Below, piece after piece: positions 15,421-23,326 of a stretch of DNA of 64,000 bases (position 1 is the first letter of the stretch; each line of letters opens with the position of its first letter). Location: assembly GCF_900129465.1 (NCBI RefSeq), contig NZ_FSRA01000001.1, forward strand, positions 3,722,482-3,786,481, in the 5' to 3' direction. This stretch comes from Chitinophaga niabensis. Its GTDB lineage: Bacteria > Bacteroidota > Bacteroidia > Chitinophagales > Chitinophagaceae. A program made the position numbers and the translations under genes. The notes under the pieces are model-generated. The model searched no databases. It had not been told where the DNA came from and was given only the letters and a program-made list of their open reading frames with translations.

Positions 15421-16074
15421 CTACATTTTCTTAGCATCTTCCAGGAACTTGGCGAGGCCAATGTCCGTGAGCGGGTGTTTCAGCAATCCGAGGATAGAAT
15501 CCAGCGGGCAGGTGCAAACATCAGCACCGCTTTCAGCACATTTCACAATGTGGAGGGCGTTGCGGATAGATGCTGCCAGGATCTCAGTTTTGAATCCCTG
15601 GATGCTGTAGATCTGGGCGATCTGAGCGATCAGTTCAACACCATCCCAGCTGCTATCGTCTATACGGCCGATGAAAGGAGATACATAAGCAGCACCGGCT
15701 TTTGCTGCCAGGATAGCCTGACCTGCGGAGAACACCAGGGTGCAGTTAGTACGGATACCGTTATCAGTGAACCATTTGATGGCTTTCACACCGTCTTTGA
15801 TCATAGGCACTTTCACCACGATGTTCGGGTGAATAGCGGCCAGTTTCTTACCTTCTTCCACGATGGAAGCAAAGTCTGTAGATAAAACCTCTGCACTTAC
15901 ATCTCCGCCTTCCACGATCTCGCAGATAGCTTCGTAGTGCTTAATGATGGCAGCCTCGCCTTTGATCCCTTCCTTAGCCATGAGCGAAGGATTGGTGGTT
16001 ACACCGTCCAGGATACCTAAGTCTTGTGCTTCTTGTATCTGTGCGAGGTTTGCTGTATCAATAAAGAATTTCAT
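15421..16074 (-). CDS. fsa: TalC/Fsa-type transaldolase (fructose-6-phosphate aldolase family)
   Basis: A 217-residue single-domain TIM barrel of the short transaldolase class. MKFFIDTANLAQIQEA at the start, GVTTNPSLM (about residues 25-33) and the Schiff-base lysine in NIVVKVPM (about 80-87) are present, as is YVSPFIGRIDD. Members either transfer a dihydroxyacetone unit in the pentose phosphate pathway or cleave fructose-6-phosphate, and the sequence does not decide between these. Transcribed alone, with a terminator, on the same strand as the glycerol genes. Confidence 0.88.
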   Translation of the reverse strand: MKFFIDTANLAQIQEAQDLGILDGVTTNPSLMAKEGIKGEAAIIKHYEAICEIVEGGDVSAEVLSTDFASIVEEGKKLAAIHPNIVVKVPMIKDGVKAIKWFTDNGIRTNCTLVFSAGQAILAAKAGAAYVSPFIGRIDDSSWDGVELIAQIAQIYSIQGFKTEILAASIRNALHIVKCAESGADVCTCPLDSILGLLKHPLTDIGLAKFLEDAKKM

Positions 16075-16220
16075 AAAGTAATATTAATGTTGAAAAGTTT
16101 AGTGTTCAAGATATGCATTTGTTCTCTGTTCCGAAATGTGTTCCGGGCAATTTCAACAAACCATCAAACTAATTTCGGAAAAAATGAAGAGAGAACTTTC
16201 TGCCAGGAGGAAAAAAAAAT

Positions 16221-16315
16221 GGCAAGTTACTTATATCGCACCGCTACAACCGCCTACCCTTGCTACATTCCTGTCCTGGGGGAGTTCAGCAGGAGCTGGT
16301 CGTATAAGACTTGCC
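16221..16315 (-). ncRNA. ffs: Signal recognition particle RNA (4.5S), small bacterial type
   Basis: On the reverse strand this 95-nt sequence has closing arms GGCAAGT...ACTTGCC extended by CTTATA/TATAAG. It also has the SRP domain IV signature CCCCCAGGACAGGAATGTAG followed by CAAGGGTAGG. The GGAA tetraloop and the AGCAAGGG side of the symmetric loop fit the alternative form known from alphaproteobacteria and cyanobacteria. A run of nine Ts follows (16219-16211), and a textbook promoter precedes it with its start point at the predicted 5' end. This RNA pairs with Ffh for co-translational membrane targeting. Confidence 0.93.
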
Positions 16316-16319
16316 GTTG

Positions 16320-16350
16320 CAAAGGTAACGGAAGGTGGGATAATATGCAA
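16320..16350 (-). promoter_or_regulatory. Promoter of ffs
   Basis: Reverse strand: TTG (16350-16348), 20 nt, TACCTTTG (16327-16320). Both boxes and spacing match the Bacteroidota consensus, and the start point falls at the ffs 5' end. Confidence 0.85.
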
Positions 16351-16527
16351 ATTAAATTGCGGGAAATATCTGCGGGGGTTACGGTTTTGGGAGGATGGTG
16401 TGGTTGGAGATACCTGCCGGGGCTGAGGATGTTGTTATTGCAGATGTGTGAATTATGCCTGCCGGAGTTAAGGTTTCGGAAGAATATTGTTATTGTAAAT
16501 GCCCATTACTGCTATGTTTCACAGCTG

Positions 16528-17235
16528 CTATTGTTTCTTCTTTTTTGAAGGCTTCTTAAACACATCCTTTTCATTCTCTATAAGTCCTGTCTGATCTTCG
16601 GGGCCCTGCTTCACAGGGATATCTGAAGCTGCATTTATATCAGCATTGCCGCGGTATACTGCTCTTACTGCAATGCTCTTTGTGATACTGTCTGTTGCAG
16701 GGATCAGGAGGTCCTGCCCTATTATCTGGCCGGTGTTAGTATATAAACGAACGCGTGCGGTATCCAGGGGGTAGATCTTTCCGGTGTTGTAAATGCCTTC
16801 CACATTCAGGTAAAAATGCAGGCCGCGCTTGAGGCTATCTGCATAATGATGAAAGCGGATGCCTGTGAGATAAGGGAGCTGCAGAAAAACCTCATGTTGT
16901 TTGGAAGGGTTCTCTTGCAGGGTAACCAATAACTTAATACGGTAATTATCAGGGCGTATCCTGTTCCTGTTAAAACGCAGGATGCCGTTATTGCATTCAC
17001 CATCAGGGGATTCCACTTTGATCTGGCTCCAGCGGTAATCTCCTTTGAGCAGGCCCGTGGTGCTACGTTTGCTGCTATCTGCGTAGGTGATCTCAAACCC
17101 TATCGGGGTGGTACTGTATAACTCTGCCACAGCGCCGGAATCAAATGCGGCGCGGATGTTTACTACCTCCTTTTGCTGTGCCATAGCGGGTAGTGCGCAT
17201 ATTATCAATAGCAACGTTCTGAACATACTGTACAT
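16528..17235 (-). CDS. Exported protein of unknown function
   Basis: I do not recognise this 235-residue protein. The N-terminus MYSMFRTLLLIICALPAMAQQ is a signal peptide with cleavage about residue 20. The body is predicted beta-rich (for example RVRLYTNTGQIIGQDLL) and has one visible cysteine. The tail is strongly basic (KKPSKKKKQ). A start at the second Met (17226) would also keep the signal. It is likely periplasmic or surface-facing. It is divergent from a SAM-dependent methyltransferase; no operon partner points to its role. Confidence 0.75.
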   Translation of the reverse strand: MYSMFRTLLLIICALPAMAQQKEVVNIRAAFDSGAVAELYSTTPIGFEITYADSSKRSTTGLLKGDYRWSQIKVESPDGECNNGILRFNRNRIRPDNYRIKLLVTLQENPSKQHEVFLQLPYLTGIRFHHYADSLKRGLHFYLNVEGIYNTGKIYPLDTARVRLYTNTGQIIGQDLLIPATDSITKSIAVRAVYRGNADINAASDIPVKQGPEDQTGLIENEKDVFKKPSKKKKQ

Positions 17236-17322
17236 AGGCTAAAACCATTCCAAATTTAAGGATTGCGAAAGCAATGCGCGACACTTGAAAAAATATTCTA
17301 TTTTCACGCAATTTTAGAAAGC

Positions 17323-18126
17323 ATGTCATTACCACAACATTCGGATGCCACTTTGCGCTACCAGCAGCAGGTAGAGAATTCCAGGAATTACGTTTTGCCT
17401 TTTATAGCGCAGGAGTTTCCGGAGATGAAAGGACTGCGTGTAATGGAGATCGGCTGTGGAGAAGGTGGTGTACTCACCCCCTTCCTGGAGCAGGGCGCTC
17501 AATGCACGGGTGTTGATCTTTTCCCGGAAAGGATTGAACTGGCGAAGGGTTTCCTGGGGAACTACGTGGCCAGCGGGCAGTTGCAGCTGATTGCCAAGAA
17601 TATTTACGATGTGGATTTCTTTGGTGAGTTTCAGCATGCTTTTGACCTCATTATCCTCAAAGACGCGATTGAACATATTCCTGATCAGGATAAACTGATC
17701 GAATACCTGAAGCAATTGCTCAATCCGCGTGGGCAGGTGTATTTTGGGTTTCCGCCATGGTATATGCCGCATGGGGGGCATCAGCAGATCTGCCATAGTA
17801 AGGTGCTGAGTTTTTTGCCTTATATCCACTTGTTGCCGAGGCCGTTGTATCGTGGTTTGCTGAAAGCATTCGGGGAGCATGAGAATACGATCAAGGAGTT
17901 AATGGAACTGGTAGATACCGGTATTTCCATTGAAAGATTTGAGAAGATCGCTAAGGCTTCCGGGTTTGCTATTACGCGGCGTAAATATTACCTCATCAAT
18001 CCTATCTATAAATACAAGTTTAATCTCAAGCCCAGGGAGCAGTTTGGCTGGATGAAGGGGATTCCTTTTGTGAGGAATTTCTTTACTACCTGTATGTATT
18101 ACCTGATTAAGCCCAAGAGTAATTAA
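17323..18126 (+). CDS. Class I SAM-dependent methyltransferase
   Basis: A 267-residue cytoplasmic protein with the class I methyltransferase fold. Motif I is LRVMEIGCGEGGVLTPFLEQ (about residues 40-60), followed by CTGVDLFPERIELAK and the motif FDLIILKDAIEHIP. The arrangement resembles small-molecule or lipid methyltransferases such as the UbiG/Methyltransf_11 group. The substrate is unknown. The ATG at 17323 follows a short hairpin-prone leader; an ATG 20 codons upstream has less family-like sequence. The gene runs into a tandem repeat of terminator-like hairpins. Confidence 0.85.
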   Translation: MSLPQHSDATLRYQQQVENSRNYVLPFIAQEFPEMKGLRVMEIGCGEGGVLTPFLEQGAQCTGVDLFPERIELAKGFLGNYVASGQLQLIAKNIYDVDFFGEFQHAFDLIILKDAIEHIPDQDKLIEYLKQLLNPRGQVYFGFPPWYMPHGGHQQICHSKVLSFLPYIHLLPRPLYRGLLKAFGEHENTIKELMELVDTGISIERFEKIAKASGFAITRRKYYLINPIYKYKFNLKPREQFGWMKGIPFVRNFFTTCMYYLIKPKSN

Positions 18127-18500
18127 TTTTTTGCAGGAACCTTGCCACGCAGCAGAGAGCGGAGGTTTTTCATTTTGCAGGGTGAAGTTCTTTTGCCGGG
18201 GCAGGTGTTTCTTTTGCGGAAACCTTGCCGCTCAGCAGAGAGCGGAGGTTTTTCATTTTGCAGGGTGAAGTTCTTTTGCCGGGGCAGGTGTTTCTTTTGC
18301 AGGAACCTTGCCACGCAGCAGAGGGCGGAGGTTTTTCATTTTGCAGGGTGAAGTTCTTTTGCCGGGGCAGGTGTTTCTTTTGCGGAAACCTTGCCGCTCA
18401 GCAGAGAGCGGAGGTTTTTCATTTTGCAGGGTGAAGTTCTTTTGCCGGGGCAGGTATTTCTTTTGCAGAGACCTTGCAGCGTAGCAGAGGGCGAAGTTTT
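18127..18500 (+). repeat. 83-bp tandem repeat of terminator-like hairpins (about 4.5 copies)
   Basis: CCTTGC cores occur at 18140, 18223, 18306, 18389 and 18472, exactly 83 bp apart. Each unit has the hairpin AAACCT-TG-CCGCTC, loop AGCAGA, GAGCGGAGGTTT, followed on the plus strand by Ts. A conserved linker with GCCGGGGCAGGTGTTTCTTT follows. Units alternate between an A form (CCACGC, preceded by GCAGGA) and a B form (CCGCTC, preceded by GCGGAA), implying a 166-bp duplication of an A+B pair. Reading frames here are by-products of the repeat. It separates two convergent genes. Confidence 0.9.
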
Positions 18501-18588
18501 TTGCCAGATAAAACCTAAACGCCCAGTAGCGAACTCTCCGTACAAGAGTGCGACGCAACGAACGTTTCATTCCTATTCTACTGCCGGG

Positions 18589-19323
18589 TCAACGAGCATT
18601 CCATATCTCCCAGGAGGCTTCTGCCTGTAAGATGAGCATTTCGTGGCCATTCTTTACAGTGGCTCCTTTTGCGGCGCCATTCTGCATGAACTGTGTTTCT
18701 GCGGGATTGTAGATCAGATCGTATAACAAATGTTGCGGGGTGATGAATTCGTAAGGAATGGGAGGTGCTTCCGTTACGTTGGGATACATGCCAACGGGTG
18801 TAGTGTTGATGATCAGGGTATGCTCCTTCATAATGGCTTCGTTCAGGGATTCATACAGGATAGTGCCCGTGAAATATTTCCTGCTCACTTCTGTATAAGT
18901 TATCCCTAACTGCTCCAGGCTGAATTTCACTGCTTTGGCTGCTCCACCGGCTCCTAAGATCAACGCTTGGGTATGCTGTGGCTGCAATAAAGGTTCCAGG
19001 GAACGCTGGAAGCCGATCACATCTGTATTATGCCCCGTTAATTTATTTCCCTGTTTGCGAATGCAATTCACAGCGCCAATGGTTTTAGCGGCTTCGCTGA
19101 AATCATCCAAAAATGGGATCACGGCTTGTTTGTAAGGGATGGTTACATTCAGCCCTTCCAGTTGCGGGTTGTTCTTCCAGAGATCAGGAAACTGATCTAT
19201 ATCGGGAATGGGAAAATTTTCGTAACTGCAGCCGGAAATACCTTCCTGTGAGAACTTATCAGCAAAGAATCCTTTGGAAAAGGAATGAGAGAGCGGGAAA
19301 CCAATAAGGCCGAATAAACGCAT
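18589..19323 (-). CDS. aroE: Shikimate dehydrogenase
   Basis: A 244-residue enzyme that reduces 3-dehydroshikimate with NADPH in the aromatic amino-acid pathway. The shikimate-binding PLSHSFSKGFF (about residues 9-19), NVTIPYKQ with its catalytic lysine, GHNTDVIGF, the nucleotide-binding GAGGAAKAVKFSL and NTTPVGMYP are all present. I chose the ATG at 19323, starting MRLFGLIGFPLSHS; a start 13 codons upstream adds an unlikely tail. It is probably transcribed with comA just upstream (55 bp). Confidence 0.94.
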   Translation of the reverse strand: MRLFGLIGFPLSHSFSKGFFADKFSQEGISGCSYENFPIPDIDQFPDLWKNNPQLEGLNVTIPYKQAVIPFLDDFSEAAKTIGAVNCIRKQGNKLTGHNTDVIGFQRSLEPLLQPQHTQALILGAGGAAKAVKFSLEQLGITYTEVSRKYFTGTILYESLNEAIMKEHTLIINTTPVGMYPNVTEAPPIPYEFITPQHLLYDLIYNPAETQFMQNGAAKGATVKNGHEMLILQAEASWEIWNAR

Positions 19324-19377
19324 AATGATGTATATACGAATACGGATTGCCTGTAAAGACAATCCGTACCTGTTGTG

Positions 19378-20142
19378 CTATTCTTTATCTAAGAAGAGAT
19401 GGAATGTGTCTCCACGGAGACCAACGCGCATGGCTTCCAAAGGAATCACTTCATTAGGAGCCAGGTTACCCAAGTTGGCATTGCAGCCTACCAGTTCCAG
19501 GAAATAGAGCTGCTGATCTTTCTGCGGTGCTTCCCAAATGATCTTTTCTGCAGGGATCTGTGTGAGGATCTCCTGAACGAGGCCTTCGCGCACTTCTCCT
19601 GAACCACGGTAAATACCTACATTCCCACCTTCGCGGGCTTCTGCAATTACGTAAGTGGCGCCGGCTGATAATTCCGCACGCATCAGTTCGATCCATTTAT
19701 AAGGAGGAATGATATGCTCTGCATCTTTGGAACCTACTTCGCTGAGTACCAGGCCATGTTTGGTGAGTTGTTCAATATAACCACACTTTTCCGCATGAGG
19801 GATAGTGATGGACCCATCGGATACCTCCATCCATGTGATGCCGTAATCCTTGATGGTTTTCACATAATCATCAAACTGGTTGCGGATCAGGAATGCTTCA
19901 AACAAAGTACCACCAAAATATACAGGAATGTTGGCAGCCTGGTATAGTTCAATCTTTGCGCGCAGGTTTGGCGTTACGAATGAGGTACCAAATCCTAACT
20001 TTACAACATCTACATGTGGTGCTGCTGCTGAAATAAAATGCTTTGCCTCTTCTACACTCAGGCCCTTGTCCATCACCATGGTTAACCCATAAGTACGTGG
20101 CTGTGTGGTTCTTTCAGGAATTTGCGTGAGATTAAAATTCAT
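19378..20142 (-). CDS. comA: Phosphosulfolactate synthase
   Basis: The 254-residue TIM-barrel protein matches the ComA family, which adds sulfite to phosphoenolpyruvate to give phosphosulfolactate. Supporting segments are YGLTMVMDKGLSVEE near the start, VKLGFGTSF, PVYFGGTLFE, EVSDGSITIP, and VIAEAREGG near residue 175. The chemistry was first shown in archaeal coenzyme M biosynthesis; bacteria with this gene make sulfolactate or sulfonate products instead. No comB or comC is beside it. A sphingolipid-type acyltransferase lies 6 kb away, which hints at sulfonolipids but proves nothing. Confidence 0.88.
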   Translation of the reverse strand: MNFNLTQIPERTTQPRTYGLTMVMDKGLSVEEAKHFISAAAPHVDVVKLGFGTSFVTPNLRAKIELYQAANIPVYFGGTLFEAFLIRNQFDDYVKTIKDYGITWMEVSDGSITIPHAEKCGYIEQLTKHGLVLSEVGSKDAEHIIPPYKWIELMRAELSAGATYVIAEAREGGNVGIYRGSGEVREGLVQEILTQIPAEKIIWEAPQKDQQLYFLELVGCNANLGNLAPNEVIPLEAMRVGLRGDTFHLFLDKE

Positions 20143-20311
20143 TTTTCACAATTTTATTCTTCTTAATGGTCATTCACCAAACGTTCATACTTAGCTCTGC
20201 CTACCTTGTAATTGGATTGGTTTGTGGTTTTTCAAAATGATGATCAAATTATAAAACCGCGGCAAAAATAAGAAGTAATACAATATGTGAGGTAAAAAAT
20301 AGACAAGCAGG

Positions 20312-21742
20312 CTACCGTTTCCGGCGATACCGGGCTATCAGCTCTACTACGCTGTTATGCTGAAGGATGGAAGGATCCAGTTCTGTGACCTTTTTAAACT
20401 GCCTTGGATGCAGCTGCAGGGCGGTTTCCAGTTGAATAAGGCCTTCTTTGGTCCTCCCCATAGATATGAGTATCACTGCTTTATAATACAGGAATACGGG
20501 TTTGCGGCCGATTTTGCTTTCCGCGATCTCCAACTGGGCATAGGCTTCTTCCACATGGCCAACGAGGTAAAGGCCGCGGATCAGTTCCTTCCAGGCGGCA
20601 GCACTGCCGGGGCGGATCCTTACGGCGTTAAGGAAATACACCAGGGCTTCTTTGTCGCTGCCGATCTGGAGCAGGCACTGGCCCAGGGTGATATTGTATT
20701 CCAGGTTCTGCTTATTCAGGCGGATAGCGGTCTGGAGGGACTTTATAGCATTTTCCCAGTTCTCTTCCGTCATGTAAGCTTTGGCTATTTTAAGATAGAG
20801 CTTATCATCGTTCGGGCTGAGGTGGGAGGCTTTGCGGTAGTAATAACGGGCCTGGGTGAACTTGCGCATCTTTTCATAGCAATGGCCGATGGCTTCGTAG
20901 ATCACGTCCTCCGGTTTGGCTACTTCCAGGTGTTTTTGCAGTACTTCAATGGCTTCGTTGAACTTACGCAGATGAATATACGCGTCGCCCATGTTTCGGT
21001 AGGCGTAATCGAAACGTTCATCTATCACTACGGCATACTGGTAAGCATCTACGGCTTTTTCATAAAGCTTGAGGCCCTGGTAGGCTGTTCCCAGGTTGAA
21101 CCAGGCGAGCTGGTTGTAGGGGTGTTCGTTGATGATGGAAGTATGCAGGCGGATACTTTCTTCGTTGCGACCGGTAAACTCCGTCCAGAAGCAGATCTTG
21201 TGCAAGGCCTCTTCATTGGTGGGATCGAACTCCAGCAGCATCTTCAGGCAGTCGAACACTTTCTCAAACTCTTCCCAGTCGTCATATACATCAGCGAGTT
21301 CCAGCAGGAGGTCTGTGCGGTCTTCCCCGTCGAACACTTTGATCTGTTCTTCGAGGAGTTTGGCGGCCTTTTCGTGCTGGTTCATGGCCAGGTATACGTC
21401 TGTTTTGAGAATATAGAGGTTAATATCGTTACTGTCCAGTACAGCGGCTTTTTCCAGCAGCTGCAGGGCTTCCCGGTATTTTTTGGTTTCTATTAATAAA
21501 GCAGATTTCTTGAGGAGCAGTGCGGAAGAAAAGGGGAACTGCTCTATAGCGATCTCGACGGCTTGCATGGCATTATTGAGTTCGTCATGCTCGTCATAAT
21601 AGTCGATGATCTGTTCGAAAGAATCCTCGTCCAGAAAGGAGTGAGAACGCCCTTCCTTTAGATTTTCAAATTGCTGAAGCAAGTCCCTTAAATCTTCAAA
21701 ATCCTCGTTAAACTCGTTAAATGATGGGAAATCGTGATTCAT
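20312..21742 (-). CDS. Tetratricopeptide-repeat protein
   Basis: A 476-residue protein built largely of TPR helices. Repeats such as AWFNLGTAYQGLKLYEKAVD, AYRNMGDAYIHLRKFNEAIE and IYEAIGHCYEKMRKFTQARY are spaced about 34 residues apart from about residue 60 to the C-terminus. There is no signal peptide or membrane helix, so a cytoplasmic scaffold is likely. The partner is not evident. The N-terminal 40 residues are acidic and rich in Asp/Glu/Phe. Stands alone, divergent from a small exported protein. Confidence 0.85.
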   Translation of the reverse strand: MNHDFPSFNEFNEDFEDLRDLLQQFENLKEGRSHSFLDEDSFEQIIDYYDEHDELNNAMQAVEIAIEQFPFSSALLLKKSALLIETKKYREALQLLEKAAVLDSNDINLYILKTDVYLAMNQHEKAAKLLEEQIKVFDGEDRTDLLLELADVYDDWEEFEKVFDCLKMLLEFDPTNEEALHKICFWTEFTGRNEESIRLHTSIINEHPYNQLAWFNLGTAYQGLKLYEKAVDAYQYAVVIDERFDYAYRNMGDAYIHLRKFNEAIEVLQKHLEVAKPEDVIYEAIGHCYEKMRKFTQARYYYRKASHLSPNDDKLYLKIAKAYMTEENWENAIKSLQTAIRLNKQNLEYNITLGQCLLQIGSDKEALVYFLNAVRIRPGSAAAWKELIRGLYLVGHVEEAYAQLEIAESKIGRKPVFLYYKAVILISMGRTKEGLIQLETALQLHPRQFKKVTELDPSILQHNSVVELIARYRRKR

Positions 21743-21875
21743 TAATACGAATATAGTGGAAATTCAAGCTGCCACCAAACCTGCTCCGTCTACCGTTTGT
21801 GTATATTTTTTAACATTTTATTAAGATAAAGGGTATCTTTGCTTTAAGATTCCGTTATGATAGATAGAAAATTCG

Positions 21876-21883
21876 TATATTTG
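21876..21883 (+). promoter_or_regulatory. -7 box very close to the start of the 21891 gene
   Basis: TATATTTG matches TAnnTTTG 7 bp before the ATG. A second exact match, TATCTTTG, lies at 21834-21841. Neither has a TTG at proper spacing. Confidence 0.4.
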
Positions 21884-21890
21884 TGGTACA

Positions 21891-22295
21891 ATGAAGAAGA
21901 TAAATAACATAATCAACAGATTCTCATTGTCTTGCCTCATGGTGAGTGCTTTATTCATGGTTGCACTTAACGTCCAAGCCAATGATTTAGGCGGTAATTT
22001 CGATAACAACAACGATAAGGTTGTAAAAAAGACCGAGACTAAATATACTTTAACCGCCATGCCCAAAACAAATCTGAGCCTCGACGCCGGATTCACTGCA
22101 AGTGGTATCCTGAGGACGGATTTTAAACTGAGCTCTGACAATACTGTGAATGTAAGATCTGTAGTGACTTACAAGCGTGGTAATGTTACCTATATCGTTC
22201 CTTACATCGTGCAGGTTCCGCCAACGCAGAATTTGGCGCCCCAGCATTATCATCAGCTGCAGGTGCAGGTTAAACTGCCTTTCAGAAAGAATTAA
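21891..22295 (+). CDS. Small exported protein of unknown function
   Basis: I do not recognise this 134-residue protein. A signal peptide is clear (MKKINNIINRFSLSCLMVSA then LFMVALNVQA, cleavage about residue 31). The mature part is short, Asn/Asp-rich at its start (GGNFDNNNDK) and then beta-strand-like (VNVRSVVTYKRGNVTYIVPY). There are no cysteines in the mature part and no lipobox. A promoter -7 box only 7 bp upstream means the mRNA from it would be nearly leaderless, or the true start is one of the later Met codons. Likely periplasmic or outer-membrane-associated. Confidence 0.65.
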   Translation: MKKINNIINRFSLSCLMVSALFMVALNVQANDLGGNFDNNNDKVVKKTETKYTLTAMPKTNLSLDAGFTASGILRTDFKLSSDNTVNVRSVVTYKRGNVTYIVPYIVQVPPTQNLAPQHYHQLQVQVKLPFRKN

Positions 22296-22393
22296 GGACA
22301 TTTGAAAAGAGATTTTACAAAGAAGGCTGCTCGGAAGAGTGGTCTTTTTTGTTTTTGTGGGGATTGGGATGGAGCGTGTTTTGCAGAGATGTG

Positions 22394-22515
22394 GCGGAAA
22401 CCTTGCCGCGCAGCAGAGGGCGGAGTTTTTTTCTTTTGGGGGGAGGATGTTTTTTGAAGCTGTTCTTTTGAGGATTTAGCGGAAACCTTGTTTTCTTTTG
22501 GGGGCGGATGTTTTT
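22394..22515. repeat. Degenerate dispersed copies of the 83-bp repeat core
   Basis: GCGGAAACCTTGCCGCGCAG followed by CAGAGGGCGGAG (from about 22394) matches the hairpin core of the 18.1-kb tandem repeat. A second, shorter piece, GCGGAAACCTTG, occurs at about 22479, and CTTTTGGGGG-type segments repeat after each (about 22433 and 22495). The 300-bp gap between the genes contains no convincing ORF. Confidence 0.65.
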
Positions 22516-22560
22516 AGAGAGAGAGTATTCTTAAGCGAATTAAAACCACCTAATACAACT

Positions 22561-22584
22561 AAGGCCATTCTTGCGAATGGCCTT
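22561..22584. terminator. Bidirectional terminator-like hairpin
   Basis: AAGGCCATTC-TTGC-GAATGGCCTT is a perfect 10-bp stem between two convergent transcription units, with T-rich flanks. Confidence 0.8.
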
Positions 22585-22604
22585 ATATTTTTCAGGGAGC
22601 TCTT

Positions 22605-23267
22605 TTATCCCCTTATTTTCTTCAATTCATCCTGGGTGATTTCCTTATACCCCTTTGGCTCATCAAAAGTAGAGGCGGGTACGGGACTGAGGTCTACTTT
22701 TGTAGCTATGGCTTTCATTTTAGAGCCGGCCTTAATGATGATCTCAAATTCCAGGGGAATACCTTTCAGGTTCATGAACCGGCGGTTGTAGAACTTGTTC
22801 TCAGGCAGGAGATCTATGGTGTAGAATACATCAAAGGTAGTACCATCTTCATTTTTACCAATGGCCCTACGACATCTGTAACCGGCTATCTCCTTGGTTT
22901 CCTGCTGGTCTGTGAATTGGGTGCCCTGGTATTTCTTCAGGTCCTGTTCATAACCTTTCCTGTCTGTACGGATCAGGTATTTATCACCATGATTATCCAT
23001 GAGCGTCACTACCGTTTCGCTCTGTGTATTGATCAGGTAGATGTAATTCACCACATTGAAGTTCATGTCTATCCGGCTCTGATTACCCCGTATGTACTGT
23101 GTCATGGAACTACCGGCAAACATAGCCTCCATCTGGAGCTGTTCGGGAGGTAATTCCACTTTATAGGTGATCCTGGCGTCCGATATGGTACGTTGTGCCA
23201 ACAGCGGCGTTGCCAGGCCTGCGATGCAGCCTACCAGCAATCCCCCTATTTGTAACAATTTTCGCAT
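22605..23267 (-). CDS. Exported GLPGLI-like / DUF4412-like protein
   Basis: A 220-residue protein with a signal peptide (MRKLLQIGGLLVGCIAGLA then TPLLAQ). The segments KEIAGYRCRRA and NLKGIPLEFEI resemble GLPGLI-family proteins of Bacteroidota, whose name comes from a similar motif. The family is secreted or periplasmic and its function is unknown. It has one cysteine in the mature body. Transcribed alone with a hairpin terminator downstream (22561-22584). Confidence 0.65.
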   Translation of the reverse strand: MRKLLQIGGLLVGCIAGLATPLLAQRTISDARITYKVELPPEQLQMEAMFAGSSMTQYIRGNQSRIDMNFNVVNYIYLINTQSETVVTLMDNHGDKYLIRTDRKGYEQDLKKYQGTQFTDQQETKEIAGYRCRRAIGKNEDGTTFDVFYTIDLLPENKFYNRRFMNLKGIPLEFEIIIKAGSKMKAIATKVDLSPVPASTFDEPKGYKEITQDELKKIRG

Positions 23268-23326
23268 AATGGTTCAATTAATTCATAGGTATGAGTGAAA
23301 AATCTATGCCAAAGGTAGCAGATCCG

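Noticed and set aside
16024..16548. Plus-strand 174-residue frame over the ffs region
   Set aside because: It covers the SRP RNA and its promoter on the other strand and has no family signal.
18127..18500. CRISPR array
   Set aside because: Repeats are contiguous 83-mers with no variable spacers, and no cas gene is in the window.
18142..18570. Overlapping open frames on both strands in the 18.1-18.6 kb region
   Set aside because: They come from the 83-bp repeat; the same residues recur every unit on both strands, and no start or family signal is visible.
20357..21496. Plus-strand 379-residue frame opposite the TPR gene
   Set aside because: It is exactly antisense to a clear TPR protein with repeats; the opposite frame has no homology signal and is a by-product of codon use.
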